DNA of 64,000 nucleotides from positions 496,001-560,000 of the forward strand of contig CP001624.1 in assembly GCA_000023185.1 (NCBI GenBank), written 5' to 3'. A program made the translations under genes and the position numbers. Shown one piece after another: positions 51,753-61,916 of the stretch. The stretch is from Rhizobium leguminosarum bv. trifolii WSM1325 (GTDB lineage: Bacteria; Pseudomonadota; Alphaproteobacteria; Rhizobiales; Rhizobiaceae). The notes beneath the pieces were generated by a model. It worked only from the letters and a program-made list of their open reading frames with translations. It searched no databases and had not been told where the DNA came from. How positions within the stretch are numbered: position 1 is the first letter of the stretch; each line of letters opens with the position of its first letter.

Positions 51753-53084
51753 CTATTCGCGCTGTTCCAGTGCCCTGCTGAAGGCGAGGGCTGCAAGCGT
51801 GCAGATGGCGCCGGACAGCAGGTAGTAGCCGACGAAGGTCAGGCCGAAGCGGCTGGAAAGGCTGAGCGCCACCAGCGGCGCAAAACCGGCGCCGATCAAC
51901 CAGGCAAGATCCGAGGTGAAGGCTGCACCCGTATAGCGATAGCCGCGGCCAAAGCGGGACGAGATCGAGCCCGTCGCCTGGCCGAAGGAAAGGCCGAGCA
52001 CGCCGAAGCCGATGATGACGAAAGCGTCATGGCCGCTATTGCCGGATGCAATCAGGCTCGGCCCGATAAAGCTGAAGACGGCGATGATGACGGCGCAGAT
52101 TGCAAGCTGGGCGCGCCGGCCGATACGGTCGGCGATCAGGCCCGAGGCGATGATGGTGATGATGCCGACCGCGGCGCCGACCACCTGCACCACCATGAAG
52201 GCGCCGATCGGCTGGTTGCCGTAAAGGCTCATCCAGCCGAGCGGGAAGATGGTGACGAGGTGGAACATGGCAAAACTCGCGAGCGGCACGAAGGCGCCGA
52301 TCAGGATGTCGCGGCCGTGAACGCGTAGCACATCGAGGATAGGGGCTGCTTCCAGCTCGTGCTGTTCCAGCAGCGTGCCGAATTCCTTGGTCATGACGAG
52401 GCGCAACCGCGCAAACAGTGCCACGACGTTGATCGCGAAGGCGACGAAGAAGGGATACCGCCAGCCCCAGGAGAGGAAATCCTCACTGGAAAGATTGGCG
52501 ACGAAATAACCGAACAGGGTGCTGGCCAGCGCAAAGCCGATCGGCGCGCCGAGCTGCGGGATCATCGCATACCAGCCGCGGTGCTTGGCCGGCGCGTTGA
52601 GCGCAAGCAGCGAGGCAAGGCCGTCCCAGGCGCCGCCGAGCGCGAAGCCCTGGCCGAGACGGAAAAGCGCCAGCAATGCGATCGACCAGGCGCCGATCTC
52701 CTCGTAACCCGGCAGGAAGGCGATCGAGGCGGTGGAGCCGCCGAGCAGGAAGAGCGCGATCGTCAGCTTGGTGCCACGGCCGTACAGCCGGTCGATCGTC
52801 ATGAAGACGACGGAGCCGACGGGGCGGGCCAGGAAGGCCAGCGAGAAGATGGCGAAGGAATAGAGCGTACCCGTCAGCCTGTCCGGCGCGAAGGGAAAGA
52901 TCAGCTGTGGAAAGACCAGGACCGAAGCGAGGCCGTAAACGAAGAAATCGAAGAATTCCGACATGCGGCCGATCACCACGCCGATGGCGATACTACCAGG
53001 CGAAACCGGTTTGTCGTCGTGAATGCGCCGCGCGTCGCGTTCCAGCGACGACGACGATGGTCCATAATTCGATGTTGTAGCCAT
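51753..53084 (-). CDS. MFS transporter, metabolite:H+ symporter (MHS-like)
   Basis: 443 aa from the ATG at 53084 (GAGGGAGG ahead). Twelve hydrophobic segments; opening IGRMSEFFDFFVYGLASVLV matches the MHS group of proton symporters (ShiA, KgtP-like). The MFS loop motif after TM2 is FLARPVGSVVFMTIDRLYGRGTKL. Substrate probably a carboxylate, but unproven. It has a FixK/FNR-like site 45-58 bases upstream and is divergent from cyoA. Confidence 0.87.
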   Translation of the reverse strand: MATTSNYGPSSSSLERDARRIHDDKPVSPGSIAIGVVIGRMSEFFDFFVYGLASVLVFPQLIFPFAPDRLTGTLYSFAIFSLAFLARPVGSVVFMTIDRLYGRGTKLTIALFLLGGSTASIAFLPGYEEIGAWSIALLALFRLGQGFALGGAWDGLASLLALNAPAKHRGWYAMIPQLGAPIGFALASTLFGYFVANLSSEDFLSWGWRYPFFVAFAINVVALFARLRLVMTKEFGTLLEQHELEAAPILDVLRVHGRDILIGAFVPLASFAMFHLVTIFPLGWMSLYGNQPIGAFMVVQVVGAAVGIITIIASGLIADRIGRRAQLAICAVIIAVFSFIGPSLIASGNSGHDAFVIIGFGVLGLSFGQATGSISSRFGRGYRYTGAAFTSDLAWLIGAGFAPLVALSLSSRFGLTFVGYYLLSGAICTLAALAFSRALEQRE

Positions 53085-53463
53085 AAAACGCCTCCCTCGT
53101 TGAAGCGCTTTCGGCAAGGCGCCTCAGCCTGATCTTGATCAAACCCGCAGGCTTATCAAGTCCGTAAGACGTAAATAGTTCATCATGGCGGCTCAAAATG
53201 AGGCGTGGGCGGAAAAAATAGCGTGATCCGACCGGCGATTTTCGGATGGGAACGCTGGCATGGCCGGCTCTGGCGGATATATTGATTGAAACATGCGCTC
53301 GCCAAAGAATCCTTCTTGATTTCATCAGGATTTCAAAGCTGTAGTGCAACACGATTTATGCCGCGATGCGGCATGCTTGCTGCACTGCGACCAAACACCT
53401 CATGTCGCTATCAGGTCCAGTGCGTTAGTCGCGGAACGAACGAAACAACAAGAGCTTAGAGAC
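53085..53463. other. Divergent promoter region MFS/cyoA
   Basis: About 380 bases without gene. It contains the FixK/FNR-like site at 53129-53142; promoters of both flanking transcripts must lie here, but I cannot place -35/-10 boxes with confidence. Confidence 0.5.
53129..53142. promoter_or_regulatory. FixK/FNR-like box CTGATCTTGATCAA
   Basis: One mismatch from the TTGAT-N4-ATCAA consensus of FixK/FnrN/FNR proteins. Located 45-58 bases before the MFS start and about 320 before cyoA. A role in oxygen control of either gene is inferred. Confidence 0.4.
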
Positions 53464-54648
53464 GTGCTAAAACTCGTGAAGTTTTCCCGCCTTCTATCCG
53501 TCTTGCCGCTGCTTTTCCTGGCAGGATGCAACATGGTGGTCATGGCGCCATCAGGCGACATCGCCGCGCAACAGCGCGATCTCATCGTCATCTCGACGGT
53601 GCTGATGCTTTTGATCATCATCCCGGTGATCTTCCTGACGCTGTTCTTCGCCTGGCGCTACCGCCGCTCCAATACGGCCGCCACCTACGCGCCGGAATGG
53701 CACCATTCGACCCGCCTCGAAATCGTGATCTGGGCGGCGCCGCTCGCGATCATCATCGCGCTCGGCGCCGTGACCTGGATTTCCACCCATAAGCTCGATC
53801 CCTACCGCCCGCTCGACCGCCTCGATGCGGAGCGCGCCATTCCGGCCGATGCCAAGCCGTTGAACGTCGAGGTCGTGGCGCTCGACTGGAAGTGGCTGTT
53901 CTTCTATCCCGATCTCGGCATCGCCACCGTCAACGAACTCGCCGCCCCGGTCGACATGCCGATCAATTTCAAGATCACCGCCTCCTCGGTGATGAATTCC
54001 TTCTATATCCCTGCCCTGGCCGGCCAGATCTATGCGATGCCCGGCATGGAGACGAAGCTGCACGCCGTCATCAACAAGCAAGGCGAATATGAGGGCTTCT
54101 CCGCCAATTACAGCGGAAGCGGCTTCTCGCACATGCGCTTCAAGTTCCACGGCCTTACCCAAGAGGGCTTTGACGCCTGGGTGGCGCAGGTCAAGCAGCA
54201 GGGCACGATGCTCAACCGCGACGCCTATCTGAAGCTCGAGAAGCCGAGCGAAAAGGAGCCGGTGCGTTATTATGCCGGCGCCGATGCCGACCTCTACAAC
54301 GCCATCCTCAACATGTGCGCCGCTCCGGGCAAGATGTGCATGAACGAGATGATGCATATCGACATGATGGGCGGCGGCGGCAAGGAAAGTGCCGAGAACC
54401 GCGAGAAGCTGCGATACGACGACCGTCATGCCGACGAAGGCATCGTGGCGCCCGCCGCCACCGTGCCGGCGACCGGGGCTCCGGCACGCAGCGAGCCCGC
54501 CGAGCGGACCGACGGCAACAACATGCAGCACGACATGCCCGGCATGCCTAGCACGCCCGGAATGGACATGCAGCACGAGGGTCATTCCATGCCCGGCATG
54601 AGCAATGGCGCCGATCCGGCGCCGGCGCAGCTCAACAACAACAATTAA
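53464..54648 (+). CDS. cyoA: Cytochrome bo3 ubiquinol oxidase subunit II
   Basis: 394 aa from a GTG at 53464 (a second GTG four codons on is also possible). A lipoprotein signal ends in LAGC (about residue 20). Two membrane segments follow, then the cupredoxin domain with VVALDWKWLFFYPDLG and VMNSFYIPALAGQIYAMPGM. As in quinol oxidases the CuA ligands are missing. The C-terminal 90 residues extend the usual length and are Met/His-rich (MQHDMPGMPSTPGMDM, QHEGHSMPGMS). First gene of cyoABCD-surf1. Confidence 0.95.
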   Translation: MLKLVKFSRLLSVLPLLFLAGCNMVVMAPSGDIAAQQRDLIVISTVLMLLIIIPVIFLTLFFAWRYRRSNTAATYAPEWHHSTRLEIVIWAAPLAIIIALGAVTWISTHKLDPYRPLDRLDAERAIPADAKPLNVEVVALDWKWLFFYPDLGIATVNELAAPVDMPINFKITASSVMNSFYIPALAGQIYAMPGMETKLHAVINKQGEYEGFSANYSGSGFSHMRFKFHGLTQEGFDAWVAQVKQQGTMLNRDAYLKLEKPSEKEPVRYYAGADADLYNAILNMCAAPGKMCMNEMMHIDMMGGGGKESAENREKLRYDDRHADEGIVAPAATVPATGAPARSEPAERTDGNNMQHDMPGMPSTPGMDMQHEGHSMPGMSNGADPAPAQLNNNN

Positions 54649-54690
54649 CCTGGCGCTTTGCGTCGCGAGACATAATGAACGGGTTGTTCC

Positions 54691-56694
54691 ATGTTTTCCA
54701 ATCCTGACCTCCTGAAGTTCGTCTTCGGCCGGTTGACCCTCGATGCCATCCCCTATCACGAGCCGATCCTGGTCGTGACCTTCATCGGCGTCGTCATCGG
54801 CGCCCTCGCGGTGCTCGGCATCATCACCTATTTCAAGTTCTGGGGTCCGCTCTGGCGCGACTGGATCTGCAGCGTCGATCACAAGAAGATCGGCATCATG
54901 TATGTGATCCTCGCCGTCATCATGCTGTTGCGCGGCTTCTCCGACGCGATCTTGATGCGCATCCAGCAGGCGATCGCCTTCAACGGTTCGGAGGGCTATC
55001 TGCCGCCGCACCATTACGACCAGGTCTTCACCGCCCACGGCGTCATCATGATCTTCTTCGTGGCGATGCCCTTCGTCACCGGTTTGATGAACTTCGTGGT
55101 GCCGCTGCAAATCGGCGCGCGCGACGTCTCCTTCCCCTTCCTCAACAACTTCTCGTTCTGGATGACCACCGCCGGCGCGATCATCATCATGCTGTCGCTG
55201 TTCATCGGCGAATTCGCCCAGACCGGCTGGCTCGCCTACCCGCCGCTATCGGGCGCGGCCTACAGTCCGGGCGTCGGCGTCGACTACTATATCTGGGGCC
55301 TGCAGGTGGCCGGTGTGGGAACGACGCTTTCGGGAATCAACCTGATCGCCACCATCGTCAAGATGCGTGCTCCGGGCATGACCTTCATGAAGATGCCGGT
55401 CTTCACCTGGACGGCGCTTTGCACCAACGTGCTCATCGTCGCCTCCTTCCCGATCCTGACGGCAACGCTGGCCCTCCTGTCACTCGACCGCTATGCCGGG
55501 ACGAACTTCTTCACCAACGACCTTGGCGGCAATCCGATGATGTACATCAACCTCATCTGGATCTGGGGCCATCCGGAGGTCTATATCCTCGTGCTGCCGG
55601 CCTTCGGCATCTTCTCGGAAGTCGTCGCCACCTTCTCCGGCAAGCGCCTCTTCGGCTACGCCTCGATGGTCTACGCGACCTGCGTGATCATGATTCTGTC
55701 CTACATCGTCTGGCTGCACCACTTCTTCACCATGGGCTCGGGCGCCAGCGTCAACTCCTTCTTCGGCATCACCACGATGATCATCTCGATCCCGACGGGG
55801 GCGAAGATTTTCAACTGGCTCTTCACCATGTATCGCGGCCGCATCCGATTTGAGGTGCCGATGCTGTGGACGGTCGGCTTCATGGTGACCTTCGTCATCG
55901 GCGGCATGACCGGCGTCATGCTTGCCGTGCCGCCGGCCGACTTCGTGCTGCACAATTCGCTGTTCCTCATCGCCCACTTCCACAACGTCATCATCGGCGG
56001 CGTTCTCTTCGGCATGTTCGCCGGCGTGAACTACTGGTTCCCGAAGGCCTTCGGCTTCAAGCTCGATCCCTTCTGGGGCAAGATGAGCTTCTGGTTCTGG
56101 CAGATCGGCTTCTGGTTCGCCTTCATGCCGCTCTACGTGCTCGGCCTGATGGGTGTCACCCGCCGCGTCAGCCAATTCGAGGACCCGTCGCTGCAGATCT
56201 GGTTCATAATCGCCGCCTTCGGCGTCGGCCTGATCGCGCTTGGCATCGCCGCCTTTCTCATCCAGATCGTCGTCAGCTTCATGAAACGCGAGGAATTGCG
56301 TGACGATAGCGGCGATCCCTGGGACGGCCGCACGCTGGAATGGTCGACATCCTCGCCGCCGCCGGATTACAACTTCGCCTTCACGCCTGTCGTGCACGAT
56401 CATGACAGCTGGTACGACATGAAGAACCGTGGTTATGCGCGTCCGCTGGAAGGCTTCCGGCCGATCCACATGCCGAGGAATACCGGCACCGGCGCGATTC
56501 TGTCGGCCATCAGCGTCGCCCTCGCCTTCGGGCTGATCTGGTATATGTGGTGGCTGGTGGTCGTCTCCTTCGTCGCCATGCTGGTGGTCGCGATCGGTCA
56601 TACCTTCAACTATGGACGCGATTTCCACATTCCCGCCGAAGAGGTGACCGAAACGGAAGGCAAGCGCACCGCGTTGCTTGCCGAGCAGGTGTGA
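54691..56694 (+). CDS. cyoB: Cytochrome bo3 ubiquinol oxidase subunit I
   Basis: 667 aa, close to the E. coli subunit (663). It carries heme b, heme o3 and CuB. Visible: [31 protein letters not shown] split around a heme b His, [17 protein letters not shown] (the CuB His and the Tyr crosslink), WLHHFFTMG (CuB His pair), and HFHNVIIGG (heme His). About 14-15 membrane segments. The enzyme reduces oxygen and pumps protons. The stop overlaps the cyoC start. Confidence 0.97.
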   Translation: MFSNPDLLKFVFGRLTLDAIPYHEPILVVTFIGVVIGALAVLGIITYFKFWGPLWRDWICSVDHKKIGIMYVILAVIMLLRGFSDAILMRIQQAIAFNGSEGYLPPHHYDQVFTAHGVIMIFFVAMPFVTGLMNFVVPLQIGARDVSFPFLNNFSFWMTTAGAIIIMLSLFIGEFAQTGWLAYPPLSGAAYSPGVGVDYYIWGLQVAGVGTTLSGINLIATIVKMRAPGMTFMKMPVFTWTALCTNVLIVASFPILTATLALLSLDRYAGTNFFTNDLGGNPMMYINLIWIWGHPEVYILVLPAFGIFSEVVATFSGKRLFGYASMVYATCVIMILSYIVWLHHFFTMGSGASVNSFFGITTMIISIPTGAKIFNWLFTMYRGRIRFEVPMLWTVGFMVTFVIGGMTGVMLAVPPADFVLHNSLFLIAHFHNVIIGGVLFGMFAGVNYWFPKAFGFKLDPFWGKMSFWFWQIGFWFAFMPLYVLGLMGVTRRVSQFEDPSLQIWFIIAAFGVGLIALGIAAFLIQIVVSFMKREELRDDSGDPWDGRTLEWSTSSPPPDYNFAFTPVVHDHDSWYDMKNRGYARPLEGFRPIHMPRNTGTGAILSAISVALAFGLIWYMWWLVVVSFVAMLVVAIGHTFNYGRDFHIPAEEVTETEGKRTALLAEQV

Positions 56695-57320
56695 TGACCA
56701 TGAGCGATCAGACTATCGACACGGCCGAAAAGCCTGAATTCTACCTGACGGAAGACCATCATCCTGAGAACAGCACCAATCTCGGCTTCTGGCTCTACCT
56801 GATGAGCGACTGCCTGATTTTCGCGGTGCTGTTTGCAACGCACGGCGTGCTCGGCCGCAACTATGCCGCCGGCCCGTCGCCCGCCGATCTCTTCGACCTG
56901 CCGATCGTTGCCCTCAACACCTCGATGCTGCTGTTTTCCTCGATCACCTACGGCTTCGCGATGCTGCAGATGGAGCGCAACGCCAAGGCGGAAACACTGT
57001 TCTGGCTTGGTGTGACCGGCCTGTTCGGCGCGGCTTTCATCGGGCTCGAACTCTACGAGTTCATCCACCTGATCCACGAAGGCGCCGGGCCGACGCGCAG
57101 CGCCTTCCTCTCCTCCTTCTTCACTCTGGTCGGCACGCACGGACTGCACGTCACCTTCGGCATCATCTGGCTGATCACGCTGATGGTGCAGGTGTCGATG
57201 CACGGGTTGATCGAGGCCAACCGCCGCCGCCTGATGTGCCTTTCGATGTTCTGGCACTTCCTCGACGTCGTCTGGATCGGCGTCTTTTCCTTCGTCTATC
57301 TGCTGGGAGTTCTCGGATGA
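56694..57320 (+). CDS. cyoC: Cytochrome bo3 ubiquinol oxidase subunit III
   Basis: 208 aa from the ATG at 56694 (overlapping cyoB); the ATG at 56700 is the alternative. Five membrane segments with the subunit III motifs LGFWLYLMSDCLIFAVLFAT, GTHGLHVTFG and SMFWHFLDVVWIGVFS. It stabilises subunit I. Overlaps cyoD as ATGA. Confidence 0.96.
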   Translation: MTMSDQTIDTAEKPEFYLTEDHHPENSTNLGFWLYLMSDCLIFAVLFATHGVLGRNYAAGPSPADLFDLPIVALNTSMLLFSSITYGFAMLQMERNAKAETLFWLGVTGLFGAAFIGLELYEFIHLIHEGAGPTRSAFLSSFFTLVGTHGLHVTFGIIWLITLMVQVSMHGLIEANRRRLMCLSMFWHFLDVVWIGVFSFVYLLGVLG

Positions 57321-57718
57321 GTTCGCAAGCACCTGCCCATGAGGATGCCCACGAGGCTCATCACGGCCACAGCCACGGCCATCAGGCCGGCCATGGCACA
57401 TTCCGCAGCTACATGACGGGCTTCGTGCTCTCCATCATCCTGACCGCCATTCCCTTCTGGCTTGTCATGTCAGGCGTCTTCGAAAGCCCGGCGGTGACGG
57501 CGGTGCTGGTGATGGGCCTCGGCGCGATCCAGATCGTCGTCCATATGGTCTTCTTCCTGCATATGAATACCAGGAGCGAGGGCGGCTGGACGATCATGGC
57601 GCTGATTTTCACCCTCATCATCGTTGCCATCGCGCTCTCCGGTTCGCTCTGGGTCATGCATCATCTCAACACCAACATGATGCCGATGAGCCCCGAGATG
57701 ATGAAGAACATGCCGTGA
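57317..57718 (+). CDS. cyoD: Cytochrome bo3 ubiquinol oxidase subunit IV
   Basis: 133 aa. Three membrane segments (SYMTGFVLSIILTAIPFWLV; AIQIVVHMVFFLHMN; LIIVAIALSGSLWVM). The N-terminal 28 residues are rich in His (HEDAHEAHHGHSHGHQAGHG), more so than in E. coli, and would be cytoplasmic. Overlaps the SURF1 gene, which starts GTG at 57715. Confidence 0.94.
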   Translation: MSSQAPAHEDAHEAHHGHSHGHQAGHGTFRSYMTGFVLSIILTAIPFWLVMSGVFESPAVTAVLVMGLGAIQIVVHMVFFLHMNTRSEGGWTIMALIFTLIIVAIALSGSLWVMHHLNTNMMPMSPEMMKNMP

Positions 57719-58506
57719 CGACGACGAAGGGGCGGCGGCAGCGCCACCCGCAGGCGTCCTCGGAAAAATCGGATCGACGGCTTCATCGGGCAAAACGCGC
57801 GATCTTCGCCGTCTGCCTGATACTGCTTGCTGCGGCACTCGCGGCACTCGGCACCTGGCAGGTCGAGCGGCTGGCCTGGAAACGCGACCTCGTCGCCCGC
57901 GTCGACCAGCGTGTGCATGCACCACCCGTGAAGGCACCGGCACGCGCCGACTGGAACAAGATCAATGCCACTGATGACGAATACCGGCGGGTGACCGCGG
58001 CCGGGACGTTGGCGAACGACAAGGAAACACTGGTCTATGCCTCGACGGTGCTTGGGCCGGGCTATTGGGTGATGACGCCGCTGATGCTGACCGATGGCAC
58101 ATCGATCCTCGTCAATCGCGGCTTCGTGCCGACCGAGAGGCGCGACCCGGGCTCGCGCCGCGAGGGCGAAGTGTCAGGCCCGGTCGAGATTACCGGGCTG
58201 ATGCGGATGACGGAGCCGAAGGGATCGCTGCTCAAATCCAATGACGTCGCCGCTGACCGCTGGTATTCGCGCGACGTCGCGGCGATCGCGCAAAAGCGCG
58301 GCGTCGGTACGGTCGCGCCCTATTTCATCGACGCTGATGCCACCGCCAACCCGGGAGGCCTGCCTGTCGGCGGCCTGACCGTCATCGCTTTCCCCAACAA
58401 CCATCTCCTCTACGCGATCACCTGGTATGGGCTGGCGGCGATGGTGCTGGCATTGCTGGTGTTCATTCTTCGCGGCGAGAGGGCCACTCGCATAAGGCAG
58501 CAGTGA
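57715..58506 (+). CDS. SURF1-family oxidase assembly protein
   Basis: 263 aa starting with GTG at 57715 (overlap with cyoD). One membrane segment near the N-terminus (AVCLILLAAALAALGTWQVER, in part the SURF1 GxWQ motif, about residue 40), a periplasmic domain with YWVMTPLMLTDGTSILVNRGFVP split over about 120-142, and a second membrane segment at the end (YAITWYGLAAMVLALLVFI). SURF1 proteins help insert heme into terminal oxidases; here it serves the cyo enzyme. Confidence 0.92.
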   Translation: MTTTKGRRQRHPQASSEKSDRRLHRAKRAIFAVCLILLAAALAALGTWQVERLAWKRDLVARVDQRVHAPPVKAPARADWNKINATDDEYRRVTAAGTLANDKETLVYASTVLGPGYWVMTPLMLTDGTSILVNRGFVPTERRDPGSRREGEVSGPVEITGLMRMTEPKGSLLKSNDVAADRWYSRDVAAIAQKRGVGTVAPYFIDADATANPGGLPVGGLTVIAFPNNHLLYAITWYGLAAMVLALLVFILRGERATRIRQQ

Positions 58507-58512
58507 TCGTCC

Positions 58513-60441
58513 TTATGAAGCGACCCGGCTGATCGCCTCGGCGAGCTGCGCCTGCGAGAACGGCTTGCCGAGGCGTGGCAGATTGGCGATGCCGGCGCCT
58601 TCGGGGATTTCGGCGTAACCGGTTGCGAGGATGATCGGCATGTCGGGCCAATCCTTGCGGATCGCCTCAGCGAGCTGCGCACCGGTCATGCGCGGCATGG
58701 CATGGTCGCAAATCACCAGGTCCACCTGCTGCTCGCGCAGGATGTCGAGCGCTTCGGGACCCGCCATCGCCTCGAACACGGTATGGCCGAGATCCTCCAG
58801 CATCAGCGTCGTATTCATCAAGACCAGACCATCGTCGTCGACGGCGACGATGCGCAGCCGGCGCGGCCCATTTTCCACCTGCTGCGGCCGTTCGGCAGCG
58901 GCCTCGGTCACCTGTTCGGCAAGCGCGACCGGGAACCACAATTCGGCCGTCGTGCCTTCGCCAAGGCTGCTCTTCATCATCAGGCGGCCACCGGACTGGG
59001 ACGCAAGCCCCTGCACCATGGAAAGGCCGAGCCCAGTGCCCTTGCCGACCCCCTTGGTGGTGAAGAACGGCGTGATTGCCTGCTCCAGCGTCTTGGCGTC
59101 CATGCCCTCGCCTTCGTCGATCACCGCGATACGGACGTAGCGGCCAGGCGACAACGGTCCCTTGCCTGATGGCAGCGATTCCTCGGATGCGCGAAGCACA
59201 ATCCGGCCGCCGGACGGCATGGCGTCGCGGGCGTTGACGACAAGGTTCAGGATCGCCATCTCCAGCTGGTTCGGATCGGTCACGATCGTCGGCAGCCTGA
59301 CGGGGAAAGAAGTCTCGATCATGGTGAGGGGACCGAGCGAACGGCTCAGCATATCCATCATCCCGCGGACCAGACCGGAGACGTCGATCGGCTCCATGTG
59401 CAGTTCCTGGCGGCGGGAAAAGGCCAGCATGCGCTGCGTCAGCGCGGCACCGCGCTGGGCGCCCTGCATGGCGTTATCAACAAGCGATGTCAGCGCGAGA
59501 TCCTGCGGCATGCGTTTCTTGAGGATTTCGAGGCTGCCGAGGACAGCCATCAGCAGATTGTTGAAATCATGGGCGATACCACCGGTCAACTGACCGATCG
59601 CCTCCATCTTCTGCGACTGGAAGAGCTCTTCGCGCGCCTGCTCCAGTGCCCGCTGGGTCTCCATCTTCTCGGTGATATCGCGGGTGATCTTCGCAAAACC
59701 CAGCACATCGCCTTCCTCGTCGCGGATGGCGTCGATGACGATGCTGGCCCAGAAACGGGTGCCGTCCTTGCGCACGCGCCAGCCCTCCCTCTCGAACCGG
59801 CCCTCGGCGCGCGCGATGCCGAGCGCGGTCTCCGGCAGACCGGCTTCGCGGTCTTCGGGAGTATAGAAGGTCGAGAAATGCTGACCGATGATTTCTTGCG
59901 GCCGATAGCCCTTGATCCGCTCGGCGCCGAAGTTCCAACTGCTGACCTTGCCCACGGGATCGAGCATGTAGATCGCATAGTCCGAGACGCCCTGGACCAA
60001 CCGGCGGAACTGTTCCTCGCTCTGGCGGATCGCGTTTTCGGCGGCCCGGCGTTCGGTCAGGTCGCGGGTGATCTTGGCATAGCCGATGAGCTCGCCGGAT
60101 GGACGGCGGATCGGATCGATGACCACATGCGCCCAGAAGCGGCTGCCATCCTTGCGCCGGCGCCAGCCTTCTCCCTCGAACCGGCCGTGCTCCTCGGCCG
60201 TGGCCAGCGCGCGCTGCGGTAGCCCCGCGGCACGGTCCTCTTCCAGATAGAAACGGGAAAAATGCTCGCCGAGAATTTCGGAAGGCTTGTAACCTTTGAA
60301 GCGCTGGGCGCCGGCGTTCCAGCTGGTGACGATGCCTTCGGGGCTCAGCATATAAATAGCGTAGTCGGTGATGGCATCGACCAAAAGGCGAAAGCGTCCC
60401 TCTTCGTCGAGAGACGTGTCATGTCGATCTAGCACTTCCAT
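58513..60441 (-). CDS. PAS-PAS hybrid histidine kinase with receiver domain
   Basis: 642 aa from the ATG at 60441 (GAGGGGCAG ahead). Two PAS domains (about residues 15-130 and 145-260; each with GYKPSEILGEHFSRFY / GYRPQEIIGQHFSTFY and HxRKDG-type ends), a HisKA dimer domain with AIGQLTGGIAHDFNNLLMA (phospho-His, about 288), a HATPase domain (DEGEGMDAKTLEQAITPFFTTK, GTGLGLSMVQGL), and a C-terminal receiver with phospho-Asp in DLVICDHAMPRMTG. There are no membrane segments, so it is cytosolic. The signal is unknown. It converges on the SURF1 gene. Confidence 0.93.
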   Translation of the reverse strand: MEVLDRHDTSLDEEGRFRLLVDAITDYAIYMLSPEGIVTSWNAGAQRFKGYKPSEILGEHFSRFYLEEDRAAGLPQRALATAEEHGRFEGEGWRRRKDGSRFWAHVVIDPIRRPSGELIGYAKITRDLTERRAAENAIRQSEEQFRRLVQGVSDYAIYMLDPVGKVSSWNFGAERIKGYRPQEIIGQHFSTFYTPEDREAGLPETALGIARAEGRFEREGWRVRKDGTRFWASIVIDAIRDEEGDVLGFAKITRDITEKMETQRALEQAREELFQSQKMEAIGQLTGGIAHDFNNLLMAVLGSLEILKKRMPQDLALTSLVDNAMQGAQRGAALTQRMLAFSRRQELHMEPIDVSGLVRGMMDMLSRSLGPLTMIETSFPVRLPTIVTDPNQLEMAILNLVVNARDAMPSGGRIVLRASEESLPSGKGPLSPGRYVRIAVIDEGEGMDAKTLEQAITPFFTTKGVGKGTGLGLSMVQGLASQSGGRLMMKSSLGEGTTAELWFPVALAEQVTEAAAERPQQVENGPRRLRIVAVDDDGLVLMNTTLMLEDLGHTVFEAMAGPEALDILREQQVDLVICDHAMPRMTGAQLAEAIRKDWPDMPIILATGYAEIPEGAGIANLPRLGKPFSQAQLAEAISRVAS

Positions 60442-60509
60442 CTGCCCCTCTGAGTCACCAGCGCTTAATAACGCAGCAGGGAGCGGATAGTTCCAAAGCA
60501 GCCGTAATT

Positions 60510-61916
60510 TCAAACGGCCTTGACCTGCGGGTAGAACCGTTCACTAATCCGCTCGGCAGCGGCATAGGCCTGCGAGACGATCTCCGGCACAAGATCGATA
60601 TCGGGCAGGCTGCCGAGGCCGAGCGGCCCGACGGCAAAGAGCCCGGCGACCGTCGAACCGTCCCCAAGGAAGGGTTCGCCGCGCGCATTGACCGCGAGCC
60701 CGAGCGATAGCTCGTCCGGCATGGCGAGGCCGGCGGAAAGCAGGCTCTGCATCAACGGCGCTGAAAGGTCAGGCGCCTGGCAGCGGCAATCGATGATGCG
60801 CTCGGCATGGATGACCTCTTCGCCGGCGGAACCGGCCGGCGTGAAGAACAGGCCGCTCAGGCCCCGGCGGCCTGCCCGGCCGCGGCGCAGCACCGTGCGG
60901 CCTTCGGCGAGCTCGCGTTTCAGGCGCAGGTGCATGGCCTCCGGCAGGCGGTTGCGATGGCTGTCGTAGATTGCCCTGAGGTGGCGGTTGAATTGATGCT
61001 TGTCGCGGGCCGGCAGCGAGCGCCAAAGCGAGCGGGCATGTTTTCTGAGGCCGTTCATCACCGATTGCCAGCTTCGCCCGGCTTCCTCCGCCTCGCGACA
61101 GGCTTCACGGATGAAGCGGACGATCTCGGGCAGGCTCTGCGGCAGCGCTTCGGCCGGGAAGACCGGATCGGCGGAATTCGGCGTATGGCTCTGCGGCAGG
61201 AAGCCGCGCCGCGAAACGATCGTCACCTGGCCGGCATAACCGGAATCGCGCAGCTGCAGCAGCTGGTCGACGACGCGGATGCCGCTGCCGAGCAGCACCG
61301 CATGCGGCCGCGCGACGAGGCGCTGGGCCCTGACCGGCGAAGCGTCCTCACCGCCGGCATCGGGCGCCGTCAGCCCGTAGCCGGTGGCGAGGATGACGGT
61401 ATCGAACAGGGGATTGGCGGGATTGGCGCTTTCGAGCAGGAAGCGGTTGCCGTGGCTCCTGCGGATCGCCACGACCGGATCGTTGCAGACCTGGACGGTG
61501 ATGTCCCTGCGCGCGGCCAGTGCTTCCGAAAAGCGCTGGTAGACATAATCGCTGAAGATCTCCTTCGGCACGAAGATCTGCCGGAATCCGGGGATGGCGG
61601 CCGGCACGGCGGCGCGGAAAGCGGCGTTGCTGCAGAGCCAGTCGTTGAAATCGTCATTGTCGCCGACCGAGACCGAGAGATCCCGGACACGGGTGTTGAG
61701 GATCGTCGAGGAACGCACCGAGGCCAGCGCCTGCCCACCGCTGACCGACGAATTCGGATCGAACAGCTGGAGGTGGAAGGGGGCGCGCACTGTCTTCATC
61801 AATGCGATGGCCGTCATCATCCCGGAAAAGCCGCGCCCGACGATCGCAATGCGCGGCACGGCTGATATCTGCGCCGCCGCATTGGCTCTGGCGGAAAAAA
61901 GTCCCTGAACCGTCAT
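60510..61916 (-). CDS. FAD/NAD(P)-binding protein
   Basis: 468 aa with AAGGAG before the ATG. N-terminal dinucleotide fold PRIAIVGRGFSGMMTAIAL (about residue 21), a second Rossmann motif in HAVLLGSGIRVVDQLLQL (about 214), and DTVILATGYG (about 177). It fits the FAD-NAD(P)-binding (HI0933/NAD-binding-9) family found with rhizobial redox genes; reaction unknown. The kinase gene follows on the same strand with a 68-base gap, so the two may form an operon. Confidence 0.82.
   Translation of the reverse strand: MTVQGLFSARANAAAQISAVPRIAIVGRGFSGMMTAIALMKTVRAPFHLQLFDPNSSVSGGQALASVRSSTILNTRVRDLSVSVGDNDDFNDWLCSNAAFRAAVPAAIPGFRQIFVPKEIFSDYVYQRFSEALAARRDITVQVCNDPVVAIRRSHGNRFLLESANPANPLFDTVILATGYGLTAPDAGGEDASPVRAQRLVARPHAVLLGSGIRVVDQLLQLRDSGYAGQVTIVSRRGFLPQSHTPNSADPVFPAEALPQSLPEIVRFIREACREAEEAGRSWQSVMNGLRKHARSLWRSLPARDKHQFNRHLRAIYDSHRNRLPEAMHLRLKRELAEGRTVLRRGRAGRRGLSGLFFTPAGSAGEEVIHAERIIDCRCQAPDLSAPLMQSLLSAGLAMPDELSLGLAVNARGEPFLGDGSTVAGLFAVGPLGLGSLPDIDLVPEIVSQAYAAAERISERFYPQVKAV

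Noticed and set aside
53551..55110. 519-codon open frame on the minus strand
   Set aside because: Antisense to cyoA and cyoB, His/Asp-rich as expected for a reversed membrane-protein gene.
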